From NCBI GenBank assembly GCA_944325635.1, contig CALVBD010000003.1:62001-126000 (forward strand): a stretch of DNA of 64,000 nt, written 5' to 3'. Origin of the DNA: Candidatus Gastranaerophilales bacterium (GTDB lineage Bacteria > Cyanobacteriota > Vampirovibrionia > Gastranaerophilales > Gastranaerophilaceae). Position numbers and translations under genes: made by a program. The notes under the pieces were generated by a model, which saw only the letters and a list, made by a program, of their open reading frames with translations, searched no databases and had not been told where the DNA came from. This document shows, piece after piece, positions 8,462 to 16,711 of this stretch (position 1 is its first letter; each line of letters begins with the position of its first letter).

Positions 8462-9436
8462 TCAGTTCTTCTTTATTTCGTAAACACCGTTTCTGTCTTT
8501 TTCTTCGCCCATGTAAACATTAGAGCCAAAGACAAGTAATTTTGCAAGCTTTTGAATATTTTTTTCTCTGGTTTCGCGCATTTCTATATTAAATACAACT
8601 TTTTTCCACTGATTACGAATAGTCACAATTCTAAATGCATTCGGATACGATACAAGCGCAGGAGACGCCACATATAGAACATTACCGTTTTGAGTAATTT
8701 TTGCGGCATGATAGTGTCCTGCAAATACTGCAATAGGATTTTTGTGCTTTTCAATTACGCCCTGAACAGCCGCTGCATTAAGCAATCTATGACCGCTGCT
8801 AGGAAACGGTTCTATTATCGGAACATGCATAAAAATTAACACAATATCTTTTTTCGCACTATCCAGCTCTTTATCCAGCCACGCAAGCTGCTCCTCGGAA
8901 ACCGAGCCGTTTGATGTAAGTTTTTCACTTATAATTGTGTCAAGCACTATTACCTTGTAACCTTTTCGCGGAACAAAAGAGTAATAGGAGTTTTTAAATT
9001 TGAAATTTGTATTATGTTTACCGACTATATCAAGGTAAAGTTCTTTTGTAAGATAACCGCCGACGCATCTGTCATGGTTCCCGAAAACTATATACCACGG
9101 AGCTTTTATTTTTTCTGCGTATTTTAAAAAGGCCGTAAGTTCTTTCTCATAAGGAACGTTCACCTGATCACCCGTCATCATAACAAAATTTAGATCCGGA
9201 ATTTCATTAATCTGGTTCACAGCATCTTCCAATAATTTCGGAGATTCACCTGTCATTTTAAAAGTAGTGTTGACTCCGGCATCAGAAAAATGAACATCAC
9301 TCAATTGCACAAATTTTAAATCAGAAGAACTGTAGCATTGCAGACCGAAAACCATCAATCCGGAAAGCGCCAGAGTTATAACTGCATTTGTTAATTTTAT
9401 TAAAAAAGTCTCTTTTTTCTTATATTTTCGCTTCAT
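8462..9436 (-). CDS. exported calcineurin-like metallophosphoesterase
   Basis: A 324-residue phosphoesterase. Its five metal-binding blocks are in order: SDVHFSD (about residue 47), GDQVN, GNHDR, MHVP and GHYHA. A basic start followed by a hydrophobic stretch (about residues 12-33, LTNAVITLALSGLMVFGLQC) suggests a membrane anchor or secretion signal, so the enzyme probably acts outside the cytoplasmic membrane. Family members cleave phosphomonoesters or phosphodiesters such as nucleotides or UDP-linked lipids; the substrate is unresolved. The stop of the upstream TPR gene lies 2 bases before this start. Confidence 0.85.
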   Translation of the reverse strand: MKRKYKKKETFLIKLTNAVITLALSGLMVFGLQCYSSSDLKFVQLSDVHFSDAGVNTTFKMTGESPKLLEDAVNQINEIPDLNFVMMTGDQVNVPYEKELTAFLKYAEKIKAPWYIVFGNHDRCVGGYLTKELYLDIVGKHNTNFKFKNSYYSFVPRKGYKVIVLDTIISEKLTSNGSVSEEQLAWLDKELDSAKKDIVLIFMHVPIIEPFPSSGHRLLNAAAVQGVIEKHKNPIAVFAGHYHAAKITQNGNVLYVASPALVSYPNAFRIVTIRNQWKKVVFNIEMRETREKNIQKLAKLLVFGSNVYMGEEKDRNGVYEIKKN

Positions 9437-9437
9437 C

Positions 9438-10355
9438 TTATTCCATAGTTCCTTGAGTCTGCCCGTTTAATTTAGCCTTTGCATCATTATAACGTAACTT
9501 TAAATCATTCTCATCATCATTGAGTATGATTGCTTTATCCATGTTTAAAAGGGCATTGTTATAATCCTGAAGCCCGTAATAAGCATAACCTATATATTTA
9601 TAAATATCCGAGGTCTGAATTGTTTGAGTCAGCGGTTCCAGAATATCAATTGCCTGGCGGTATTGATTTTTATTACACAGAATAATTCCTTTTAAAAGTT
9701 TATATTCAACATCATCATTCAGTGCCAGTGCAGTAACTATTTCGGTTTCCGCATCATTATATCTTCCCATTTTCATATAAGCTTTTGCACGCAGCGCATA
9801 GCCGAAGTCTTCCTGCTGGTTGTAGTAGATAAACCTTGTAACAGGAGGAATTACACCGTCATAATCCCCCATTTCATAATGGCAGAGTGCAACCGCCAAA
9901 TGAGCCTGTGTAAAATCAGGATTAGCCTGCAAAGCCTGATTAAAAGCTGCAATTGCAAGATTATACTGTTTTGTCTCTTTGTAATATTCGCCTAAAAAGT
10001 TATAATACAAAAATCCGCTTCCTTGAGATGCACTTTTAATATAATTCAAGGTTCCAGTCATATCGCCGTTTTTTCTGGAATTCATCGCATTATCAAGAGC
10101 CGCGCTCACTCTTGCCGCGTAAGATTTTTTCACAGGAGACACAAACCTCTGGAGCATTTTTATATTGTCTTTCACTTCCTGATTATTAGGCTCAATTGCA
10201 AGAACTCTGTTAAAATAAGCTGTAGCGCCACTGTAATCCCCTTGCACAGCATAATTCTTTGCAATATCCATGTAGTCTTCCACCATCTCATTGGCATACG
10301 CCTGCGGAAGGACTATCGAGGCAAATATAAAACAGTATAAAAATAGTTTTTTCAT
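9438..10355 (-). CDS. periplasmic TPR protein
   Basis: A 305-residue protein with a cleavable signal (MKKLFLYCFIFASIVLPQAYA, cut after AYA) and at least six TPR units. Examples are YAVQGDYSGATAYFNRVLAI, YKETKQYNLAIAAFNQALQA and GLQDYNNALLNMDKAIIL. TPR arrays bind peptides or partner proteins. It is the promoter-proximal gene of the minus-strand operon that continues into the metallophosphoesterase, MBL hydrolase and second TPR gene. Function unknown. Confidence 0.82.
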   Translation of the reverse strand: MKKLFLYCFIFASIVLPQAYANEMVEDYMDIAKNYAVQGDYSGATAYFNRVLAIEPNNQEVKDNIKMLQRFVSPVKKSYAARVSAALDNAMNSRKNGDMTGTLNYIKSASQGSGFLYYNFLGEYYKETKQYNLAIAAFNQALQANPDFTQAHLAVALCHYEMGDYDGVIPPVTRFIYYNQQEDFGYALRAKAYMKMGRYNDAETEIVTALALNDDVEYKLLKGIILCNKNQYRQAIDILEPLTQTIQTSDIYKYIGYAYYGLQDYNNALLNMDKAIILNDDENDLKLRYNDAKAKLNGQTQGTME

Positions 10356-10436
10356 AACAGAATTATAGCATAAAATTGTGGAGTGAATGGAGTTTTTATA
10401 TTATAAATGAAGGGTTAAGGGCAAGGGGCATAAACA

Positions 10437-10564
10437 CGTCATTCCGTAAGCGTAGAAAAACTGATTGAAGCGTATGCTGAAATCTTGTTTTTCAAGCTAT
10501 GCGGAATCGCATTCCCGTTGTATGTAACGACTATGCGATCCCGGGTCGTAGCCCGGGATGACGT
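10437..10564 (+). repeat. dispersed palindromic repeat, family A copy 2
   Basis: It shares CGTCATTCCG, GTAGAAAAACTGATTGA, TTTTTCAAGCTATGCGG, ATGCGATCCCGGGT and the closing GGGATGACGT with the copy at 4213-4340. The two are closely similar along the full length. Confidence 0.82.
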
Positions 10565-10915
10565 AATAAGCATCACATTGTCAATTTTTACGACAATGCG
10601 ATTGCGGGGCGTAGCCCGAAAGAATCCAGCTTTTGGAAAGGTGCAGGGTGAGGAGTGAATTTAGTTGAAAGGTTGAACGGGAGAAAGGATAAAGGGGGAT
10701 AGAAAACGGCTCCCTTTACGAAGGAGTACTATTACAACCCTCTCCCCTTGAGGGAGAGGGGGAAATTTGTTAATGAGCGTTAGCGAATTTACAAATTCGG
10801 GTGAGGGGTATGAGCAATTAAACCCTCCGGCGCTATTGCGCCACCTCCCTTGCAAATGGAGGCATTTCTCCAATCCCCCCTACTCCAACTTTGTAAAGGG
10901 TGGAAGAAAGAATTT
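10565..10915. repeat. mosaic of short dispersed repeats
   Basis: Non-coding. It contains GGGGCGTAGCCCGAAAGAATCC with CAGCTTTTGG (10596-10637), a CCCTCTCCCCTTGAGGGAGAGG hairpin (10739-10760), the unit GTTAATGAGCGTTAGCGAAT with TTACAAATTCGGGTGAGGG (10768-10807), and CCCTCCGGCGC / GCGCCACCTCCCTTG (10823-10855). All four recur elsewhere in the window. Confidence 0.78.
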
Positions 10916-10920
10916 AAATC

Positions 10921-11973
10921 TTACACATTCATTGCTTTTAATATATCCGTCAAATCTGACGAGGTCTTTTTAACGTCGGCATTTGAATATTTTATCGCGT
11001 TATCAGGGTCTTTTAAGCCGTTGCCTGTTAAAATACAAACGACTTTTGAGCCTTCTTTAACCTTATCTTTAAACTTGATTAATCCGGCAACGGATGCGGC
11101 GCTTGCAGGTTCTGCAAGAATTCCTTCAGTTGAAGCTATGAGTTTATAAGCTTTTACAATTTCATCATCGGTTACAAAATTAATCATACCGTTGCTTTCA
11201 TCTCTGGCGGCTTCTGCCTGTTTCCAGCTTGCAGGGTTGCCGATACGGATTGCTGTTGCAAGGGTTTCGGGTTTAAAGATTCTCTCACCCTTAACAATTG
11301 CGGCAGCACCTTCGGCTTCAAATCCCATCATCTTAGGCAGTGCTGGGATTTTGCCTGCGGCATGCCATTCTTTGTAACCTTTCCAGTATGCCGTAATATT
11401 TCCGGCGTTCCCGACAGGGATAAAATGGTAATCCGGAGCTTGCCCCAGAGCATTACAGATTTCAAACGCACCTGTTTTTTGCCCTTCAATTCTGTAAGGG
11501 TTCACTGAATTTACAAGCGTAATCGGATATTTTTCCGCGATTGCACGGACTGCTTCCAGTGCCTGATCAAAGTTTCCGTTGATTGCAATAATTTCCGCAC
11601 CGTACATCATAGCCTGCGATAATTTCCCGAGTGCAATATACCCGTCAGGAATTAATACAAATGTTCTCATGCCTGCCTTTGCTCCGTATGCGGCTGCAGA
11701 AGCCGAGGTGTTTCCGGTAGATGCACAGATAATAGCACCTGAGCCCGCTTCTTTTGCTTTTGAAACAGCCATTGTCATGCCGCGGTCTTTAAAACTTCCG
11801 GTCGGGTTGCAGCCTTCAAACTTCAAATAAATTTCAGCATCAAGCCCGATTTTTTTAGCTAAATTATCAGCCTTAATCAAAGGGGTATTTCCTTCGTTAA
11901 GTGTGATGACCGGCGTCTTATCCGTAACCGGCAGGTATTCTCTGAACGTATTAATTAATCCTTGGTAGTACAT
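10921..11973 (-). CDS. thrC: threonine synthase
   Basis: PLP enzyme that converts O-phosphohomoserine to threonine, the last step of threonine synthesis; 350 residues, the length of the short (plant/archaeal-like and Gram-positive) class. NEGNTPLI, the PLP-lysine motif [12 protein letters not shown] (about residue 60), [18 protein letters not shown] and the phosphate loop [12 protein letters not shown] are visible. The start at 11973 follows AGAGGAAAA; the upstream ATG at 12021 has no such site. The homoserine dehydrogenase gene is 1.8 kb away on the same strand, separated by unrelated genes. Confidence 0.95.
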   Translation of the reverse strand: MYYQGLINTFREYLPVTDKTPVITLNEGNTPLIKADNLAKKIGLDAEIYLKFEGCNPTGSFKDRGMTMAVSKAKEAGSGAIICASTGNTSASAAAYGAKAGMRTFVLIPDGYIALGKLSQAMMYGAEIIAINGNFDQALEAVRAIAEKYPITLVNSVNPYRIEGQKTGAFEICNALGQAPDYHFIPVGNAGNITAYWKGYKEWHAAGKIPALPKMMGFEAEGAAAIVKGERIFKPETLATAIRIGNPASWKQAEAARDESNGMINFVTDDEIVKAYKLIASTEGILAEPASAASVAGLIKFKDKVKEGSKVVCILTGNGLKDPDNAIKYSNADVKKTSSDLTDILKAMNV

Positions 11974-12026
11974 TTTTCCTCTTTTCTTCTTAGTGACATC
12001 CCTATCGTACCATAAATGCAATTTTA

Positions 12027-12251
12027 TTAAAACGAAAAATCAAACAGGGTTTTTAATTCAACATCAAGAGCATTCGCCAGAACACGCATGGTTTTTATGG
12101 TAACATTTGCCTCACCGCGTTCAATCTGCCCTATGTAATTGAAATTCATATCAACAATCTCGGCAAGCTTCATCTGCGAAAGTTTTCTTTGCTTTCTCAC
12201 ATAAGCCAGTTTTGCCCAGAAACGCTTTTCTATGTCAAAATTCTTTTCCAT
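12027..12251 (-). CDS. small XRE-family transcriptional regulator
   Basis: A 74-residue single-domain Cro/XRE protein. The helix-turn-helix runs about residues 16-60 ([32 protein letters not shown]). It is divergent from the two-gene operon at 12430-13331, with 178 bp between them. Several palindromes lie in that gap, so it plausibly represses itself and the operon. Its stop is 53 bases before the thrC start on the same strand. Confidence 0.82.
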   Translation of the reverse strand: MEKNFDIEKRFWAKLAYVRKQRKLSQMKLAEIVDMNFNYIGQIERGEANVTIKTMRVLANALDVELKTLFDFSF

Positions 12252-12263
12252 AATAACTATTAT

Positions 12264-12429
12264 AGAAATTGTGATAACAAATTTCTAACGTATATTAGAC
12301 AACTTATACCTGTTATTAACTATTAATTTTTGTAACGATTACAATTTGCGGAATAAATTTCAATAATTAAATAACGTTTATTAACATGTAAATAATATTT
12401 AATAACGAGTATTAAGGAAGGAGATTACA
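12264..12429. promoter_or_regulatory. palindrome-rich control region between XRE gene and divergent operon
   Basis: An inverted repeat AGAAATT-N9-AATTTCT (12264-12286) lies 13 bases from the XRE start. Further on there are repeated TTATTAA/TTAATAA motifs, including AATAACGTTTATTAAC and TAATAACGAGTATTAA near 12370-12415. A strong ribosome-binding site, AAGGAAGGAG, precedes the operon. Binding of the XRE protein is inference. Confidence 0.45.
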
Positions 12430-12858
12430 ATGACTATTAATGGTGTGAATCAGACTACAAAAGTTGTGCAAAGCGAAGCTGCAGGAGTTCAAAATGACGG
12501 GGCTGCAGTGAAATCCGATAATCCTAACAGCGTTTTTGAACATAAAACAAAACTTGCGCCGGAAGCTGATATTCCGGAAGAATTACCGGTACAGGCGCAG
12601 GAACCTGAACAGATGTCCAGAAAAGAAGCAAAACAATGGATTAAGGCATATAGAGAACAGACCGGATGTTCTAAAAAAGAAGCAAAAGCAGCATTTGAAC
12701 AGGAATTCGGATATAAAATGCCAAGCAGTGAATTTGTTAAAAGTATAAGGTGCGCTTTGCTTAACGGGAATCTTGTAGGTGTACTTGTAGGTATGACACA
12801 TTCCAAAGAAGAAAGAGAAAACTTCGTAGAAACCGGTAAATGGGAAGCTAACACTTAA
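12430..12858 (+). CDS. hypothetical protein, first gene of a two-gene operon
   Basis: A 142-residue protein not recognised. Residues 1-60 are low complexity, rich in Q, E, V and A with no signal peptide. Residues about 60-105 hold two similar charged helices with a K-E-A-K spacing (SRKEAKQWIKAYREQTGCSK, KKEAKAAFEQEFGYKMPSS). A more hydrophobic C-terminal part follows (ALLNGNLVGVLVGMTHS). The ribosome-binding site AAGGAAGGAG is strong. The next gene follows after 20 bases and encodes an EF-hand-like repeat protein. Function unknown. Confidence 0.72.
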   Translation: MTINGVNQTTKVVQSEAAGVQNDGAAVKSDNPNSVFEHKTKLAPEADIPEELPVQAQEPEQMSRKEAKQWIKAYREQTGCSKKEAKAAFEQEFGYKMPSSEFVKSIRCALLNGNLVGVLVGMTHSKEERENFVETGKWEANT

Positions 12859-12878
12859 TCAAAGAAAGGAGATAACTA

Positions 12879-13331
12879 TTGGGCGATCTTAAAATAAATT
12901 CAGCAATGGTAGGACAATCGCAAGGACAGGCGCAAAAAACAGCACCTCAATTCTATAATCAACCCGGCAAAGTAGAAACCATCTTTAATAGTGATGGCTC
13001 AAAAACTGAAAAAGTTTACGACAAACACGGCAATCTTACTAAAGAATCTGTATTTAAAGATGTAAATGGTGACGGCAAAGCAGATCTCTATTCTATTACC
13101 AAGTTTTATAAAAATAATGACGGGCTGGAAACCAAAACTTACATTGATAAAGACGGTGACGGGTACAATGATGAACAAATAACTAAAAATTATGACAAAA
13201 ACGACAGATTAAAAAATGAAACCCGTACTATTGAAGAAGATATTAATGAAGTAAAAAGCAAACCTCATTTTGCAGCCGACATCCATAATCGTGAGATGAA
13301 GAACCTGTATTCCGGGTTATTAATGAGGTAA
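12879..13331 (+). CDS. EF-hand/dockerin-like calcium-binding repeat protein
   Basis: A 150-residue protein beginning with TTG at 12879, preceded by AAAGGAG at the right distance. Its core has two calcium-loop-like motifs, DVNGDGKADLYS and DKDGDGYNDE, embedded in short YD-type repeats (EKVYDKHGNLTKE, KNYDKNDRLKNE). It ends with a shared tail TIEEDINEVKSKPH plus NREM. A paralogue with the same layout is encoded at 37114-37629. No signal peptide is obvious, so its location is unclear. The D-x-D/N-G-D-G loops predict calcium binding. It is the second gene of the operon controlled by the 12252-12429 region. Confidence 0.75.
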   Translation: MGDLKINSAMVGQSQGQAQKTAPQFYNQPGKVETIFNSDGSKTEKVYDKHGNLTKESVFKDVNGDGKADLYSITKFYKNNDGLETKTYIDKDGDGYNDEQITKNYDKNDRLKNETRTIEEDINEVKSKPHFAADIHNREMKNLYSGLLMR

Positions 13332-13352
13332 AGTTTAAATTTTCAGAAACTT

Positions 13353-13395
13353 ACAGGGTTAAATTTTCATAATTTAACTCTGTAGTTTTAAGATT
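13353..13395. terminator. bidirectional terminator hairpin
   Basis: ACAGGGTTAAATT (13353-13365) pairs with AATTTAACTCTGT (13371-13383) with one wobble, and is flanked by A/T-rich runs. It sits between two convergent genes. Confidence 0.65.
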
Positions 13396-13535
13396 TTTCA
13401 ATTTTTATGTAAACATATTCAGCATTACGGGTAATGGCACGCTGCAGCCTGTATACGGCATCTGCAGCTTTGTCGCGGCTGTCCATAGGATTTTTAAAAA
13501 ATTTGACTTTTTTATTATTTTTTTTTAACTGCAAT
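13388..13535 (-). pseudogene. C-terminal continuation of the frameshifted membrane protein
   Basis: Reading with one A fewer in the run of nine (13518-13526) turns VKKK-stop into VKKNNKKVKFFKNPMDSRDK and then AADAVYRLQRAITRNAEYVY, ending IKIEKS. The composition and absence of its own start or ribosome-binding site indicate that it is the tail of the preceding protein. A sequencing error, true mutation or transcript slippage at A9 are all possible. Confidence 0.6.
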
Positions 13536-13781
13536 AACGTAATACTCGTCAGAATTAGCTGTTTTCCACCAAACATTCTTGTATTCAATGTAAAAGCTTA
13601 CAAATTTTGACATAAAAATTCGTTTTTTCGTCGGACTTTTATTCCATCTGGTATATTCTTCAAGCGTACAGACATTATCTTTACATTTAAATACAGACTT
13701 AATAACGTTATTCTCCATGTAATAGGCAAGTAATCCAAGTAATACCAAACATACAAGAATGTAAGTTTTGTTTATCTTCAT
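13515..13781 (-). CDS. small single-pass membrane protein, N-terminal part (frameshifted)
   Basis: An 88-residue reading frame with an N-terminal membrane helix (residues 6-22, YILVCLVLLGLLAYYM). A soluble part with two Cys (CKDNVC) and aromatic segments (WWKTANSDEYYVIAVKKK) follows. GAGGATTATTA precedes the ATG. It begins 15 bases after hom and probably shares its transcript. It ends at a stop directly after nine A on the coding strand. The natural continuation lies in another frame (13388-13535), so the intact gene probably covers 13388-13781. Function unknown. Confidence 0.6.
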   Translation of the reverse strand: MKINKTYILVCLVLLGLLAYYMENNVIKSVFKCKDNVCTLEEYTRWNKSPTKKRIFMSKFVSFYIEYKNVWWKTANSDEYYVIAVKKK

Positions 13782-13796
13782 TAATAATCCTCAATT

Positions 13797-15083
13797 TTAA
13801 ATCTGAACTCTAATCAGACTATTAACCTTATTAATAAATTCATCATTTTCAAAGGTTTCGATTGCTTTTTGCATATTTTTTTCTTTACATAATTCAGTGA
13901 TAACAGTAATATCAGCGGTATTATCTTCTGATACTCCGCGCTGAACAATACTTGCAAGGCTTATATCGTTATCTTCGCAAATTTTACCGATTTTTCCGAT
14001 AACACCTTTACTGTTTTTTGCGTTAATTGAAAGATAATACTTATTTTCTGTATCTAGAATATTTACAGGAATAGCCGCTTCACTGTGGTTGCATCTCATC
14101 ATAGGAAGAAGATAATCGGTAGTACCGACTTCTGCGGCAATTGCGAGAATATCACCAACAACAGAACTTGCGGTCGGGAATTCTCCCGCCCCCGGGCCTG
14201 ATAAGGTTATAGAACCCATCGGATGACCGCTTAATGATACCGCATTCGTCACATAATCAATATGCGCCAGCGTAGATTTTTTAGAAACAAGCATAGGGTG
14301 AACCCTTACATCGGCTCTGTCATTCTCGTCCAAATATGCTGATGCGATAAGTTTTATCTTATACCCCAAGTCGTTTGCGGCATGCATATCCTGCGCGCGG
14401 ATTTTTGTAATCCCTTCACGGTAAACATTTTCAATTTTTATACGTTTTTTGAAAGCAAGCGTCGCAAGCGTTGTAATTTTATAAGCCGCATCAAACCCCT
14501 CAACATCCCCTGTCGGATCAGCTTCTGCGTAGCCTAAATCCTGTGCCTCTTTCAGAACACTGTCGTAAGACGCGCCCTGAACATCCATCTTCGTCAAAAT
14601 ATAATTTGTGGTTCCGTTTAAAATAGCTTCTATTCTTGTAATCTTATTCCCCGCAAGAATAGTCTTTATCGGCATAATAATCGGAATTCCGCCTGCAATT
14701 GCAGCTTCATAGAGGATAACTCTGTTATGCTCTTCCGCAAAATTGAATAATTCCTCGCCGTTTTTGGCAAGAAGCTCTTTATTTGCTGTCACAATATGTT
14801 TGCCGTTTTTGATTGCAGTTTTAATTAATTCTCCGGCAGGGTTAAGTCCGCCGATAAGTTCTACTACAATATCAATATCAGGGTCATTAACAACATCAAA
14901 CGGCTTATCCGTCAGAATAGAATTATTCAACCCTTCAATATTACGCGGTTTATTTATGTTTTTTACCGCAATTTTAGTAACCTCTACATTATCAAATGAT
15001 TTCAATGTCTTGTAAACACCCGACCCTACTGTGCCAAGACCAATTAACCCAACTTTAATTTTTTTCTTATCACTATTTTCCAT
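13797..15083 (-). CDS. hom: homoserine dehydrogenase
   Basis: Reduces aspartate semialdehyde to homoserine for the threonine and methionine branch; 428 residues, the monofunctional length. The NAD(P) loop GLIGLGTVGSGVY is at residues 13-25. The catalytic region NGTTNYILTKMDVQGASY and GYAEADPTGDVEGFDAAYK are visible. A C-terminal ACT domain (about 350-428, YYLSINAKNSKGVIGKIGKI) suggests feedback control by threonine, as is usual in the family. A small membrane-protein gene follows after 15 bases. Confidence 0.96.
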   Translation of the reverse strand: MENSDKKKIKVGLIGLGTVGSGVYKTLKSFDNVEVTKIAVKNINKPRNIEGLNNSILTDKPFDVVNDPDIDIVVELIGGLNPAGELIKTAIKNGKHIVTANKELLAKNGEELFNFAEEHNRVILYEAAIAGGIPIIMPIKTILAGNKITRIEAILNGTTNYILTKMDVQGASYDSVLKEAQDLGYAEADPTGDVEGFDAAYKITTLATLAFKKRIKIENVYREGITKIRAQDMHAANDLGYKIKLIASAYLDENDRADVRVHPMLVSKKSTLAHIDYVTNAVSLSGHPMGSITLSGPGAGEFPTASSVVGDILAIAAEVGTTDYLLPMMRCNHSEAAIPVNILDTENKYYLSINAKNSKGVIGKIGKICEDNDISLASIVQRGVSEDNTADITVITELCKEKNMQKAIETFENDEFINKVNSLIRVQI

Positions 15084-15136
15084 AAATCAAGTGTACCATA
15101 AAACATTAATAAAGGACAAGTTTTATATCCCAAAAT

Positions 15137-15170
15137 AAAAAACAGCTCTGAGTATTCGAGCTGTTTTAAA
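15137..15170 (-). terminator. rho-independent terminator
   Basis: AAAACAGCTC (15139-15148) and GAGCTGTTTT (15158-15167) form the stem. On the minus strand it ends in a T-run and closes the 15205-15546 gene before hom begins. Confidence 0.75.
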
Positions 15171-15204
15171 ATTTTAATGTGTATTTGATTCATAAGTTAA
15201 AAAC

Positions 15205-15546
15205 TTAGCTTCTTTTTACAACATCATTATTTCTGATAATCATTGAGTTGTCATACTTCCCATCTGATCTTTTTGTAAGAAGTGTAGTTACGCTGTTAGT
15301 AGTTCCTGTAACTTCTCTGTTCATCATCTTTAAAAGACTGCTGTCTTTTGTATCATAAACTTTCAAAGAGGAAACGTAATATTCTTTCGGATAAGCATTT
15401 CCTACAGAATCCAATCTACTGAGTTCCATATCAATAGTCTTTGATTTTTTGCCTGAAGTTTGAAGTACACGTCTGACTCCGCCAGGTATTTTTTCTTCTA
15501 AAACGAGACTGTTAATCAGTCGTTGGGGTTTAAAGTTAATTCTCAT
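15205..15546 (-). CDS. hypothetical protein
   Basis: A 113-residue protein, not recognised. It is basic, has no signal peptide or membrane segment, and looks beta-rich in its second half (YYVSSLKVYDTKDSSLLKMM, TTLLTKRSDGKYDNSMIIR). AAGGAAT precedes the ATG. A terminator follows, and the 15621-15923 gene lies upstream on the same strand, so the two may form a small operon. Confidence 0.55.
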   Translation of the reverse strand: MRINFKPQRLINSLVLEEKIPGGVRRVLQTSGKKSKTIDMELSRLDSVGNAYPKEYYVSSLKVYDTKDSSLLKMMNREVTGTTNSVTTLLTKRSDGKYDNSMIIRNNDVVKRS

Positions 15547-15620
15547 AATTCATTCCTTAAATTAGTGTAAAATGTACACCAATCAATATATTATGAAAAT
15601 AGTCTTATGTAAATACCTTA

Positions 15621-15923
15621 CTACTTAATTTTAAAAAACTTCTTCACTGACACTATTACTTTTGCTATCAATTTCGGGAGAGAAAAACCTACATCTTCAT
15701 CAAAACCTTTTAAATCATCTAAATCTTTTTGGAGGATAAAACTGTCACCTTCAGTTTTTTTCGAAAAGATACTTTCATCAAAAGAATGTTTTTTCTTTTC
15801 TTCTTCCCGGCTATCGCCCTGCTGCATATAACCGAGATTCCCGCCGCCTCCGTCGTTATGCATACTTGCGGCCTCCCTGATAATCGGCTTTGTGCTCAAT
15901 ACATTTACGTCAAAACCACTCAT
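15621..15923 (-). CDS. hypothetical protein
   Basis: A 100-residue protein with a clear ribosome-binding site (GGAAAGGAAA before ATG). The N-terminal half has a Gly-rich patch (NDGGGGNLGYM) and a charged segment (REEEKKKHSF). The C-terminus is an amphipathic, Lys-rich helix (LPKLIAKVIVSVKKFFKIK) that could lie on a membrane surface. No family recognised. Confidence 0.55.
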   Translation of the reverse strand: MSGFDVNVLSTKPIIREAASMHNDGGGGNLGYMQQGDSREEEKKKHSFDESIFSKKTEGDSFILQKDLDDLKGFDEDVGFSLPKLIAKVIVSVKKFFKIK

Positions 15924-16039
15924 TTTCCTTTCCGGCTTACGCTCTACGCAAACCGCCTTTCATATTTTTCCCTTTCTATATATATAAAGTATTTTTCTTA
16001 AAGAAATGTTACAATTTTCAGGAATTTGTAAAGATTTTG

Positions 16040-16636
16040 TTACAATACACAATCAGAAAACTTCAAAACAGACTGACATTTAAATCCGATTTCAAACAAA
16101 TCACGTTTCCTGATTGCCGATGAGATGTCAGGGCGAAAATCCGGTGTGTTAGGCGTTAACATAATTTCAACAATATTATCTTCTTCATCATAATTTATTT
16201 TTATTTTCTTTATCAAAGAAAGATGAGCCCTGTCTAATCCGTCCGCAAGTCGTAAAATTCCACCCAGACGCTTAACCGTTTTTCTATCTTTTTTTTCAAA
16301 CCCACCGTAAAGTTCATGTTTGTTTTTATCAGGAAGATTTCCTCTGTGATAACGACAAATAGACGCAACCATGAGAGTTTCTCTCTCATTAAAACCGTCA
16401 AGACCGTATTTTATTACCATATCACGAGAATGTTTGTTGTGCGATTTTGAATCAATATAGTAGCCTATATCATGCAACAATGCTGCAGCCTCAAGCATTT
16501 TTCTCTCACAATTATTCATTTCAATGACTTTTTCACTCATCTCATCGAAAATCATCATGCACAAACGCCTGACTTCAACAGGGTGCTCCGAACTGTTGGA
16601 AAATTTTGATAAAATATCTTCAGCACTTAATTTCAT
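16040..16636 (-). CDS. HD-domain protein (Ppx/GppA C-terminal-like)
   Basis: A 198-residue cytoplasmic HD-fold protein. The metal motif is LEAAALLHDIGYYID at about residue 50, and a later HKHS and CRYHRG supply further His. The fold order matches the C-terminal HD domain of exopolyphosphatase/GppA proteins (e.g. GGILRLADGLDRAH), but no Ppx catalytic domain is present. A phosphohydrolase acting on nucleotides or polyphosphate-related substrates is plausible. It is divergent from the GGDEF gene at 16712. Confidence 0.75.
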   Translation of the reverse strand: MKLSAEDILSKFSNSSEHPVEVRRLCMMIFDEMSEKVIEMNNCERKMLEAAALLHDIGYYIDSKSHNKHSRDMVIKYGLDGFNERETLMVASICRYHRGNLPDKNKHELYGGFEKKDRKTVKRLGGILRLADGLDRAHLSLIKKIKINYDEEDNIVEIMLTPNTPDFRPDISSAIRKRDLFEIGFKCQSVLKFSDCVL

Positions 16637-16711
16637 TCCATATAAACTTTATCAAAAAAAATCAATTGACGCAATTTTTGTGTTATAATTTGATTTGTAT
16701 AGGGAGAGATT

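Noticed and set aside
16665-16689. TTGACG...TATAAT promoter before the GGDEF gene
   Set aside because: The spacer is only 12 bases, too short for a standard sigma-70 promoter; the -10 alone may be real.
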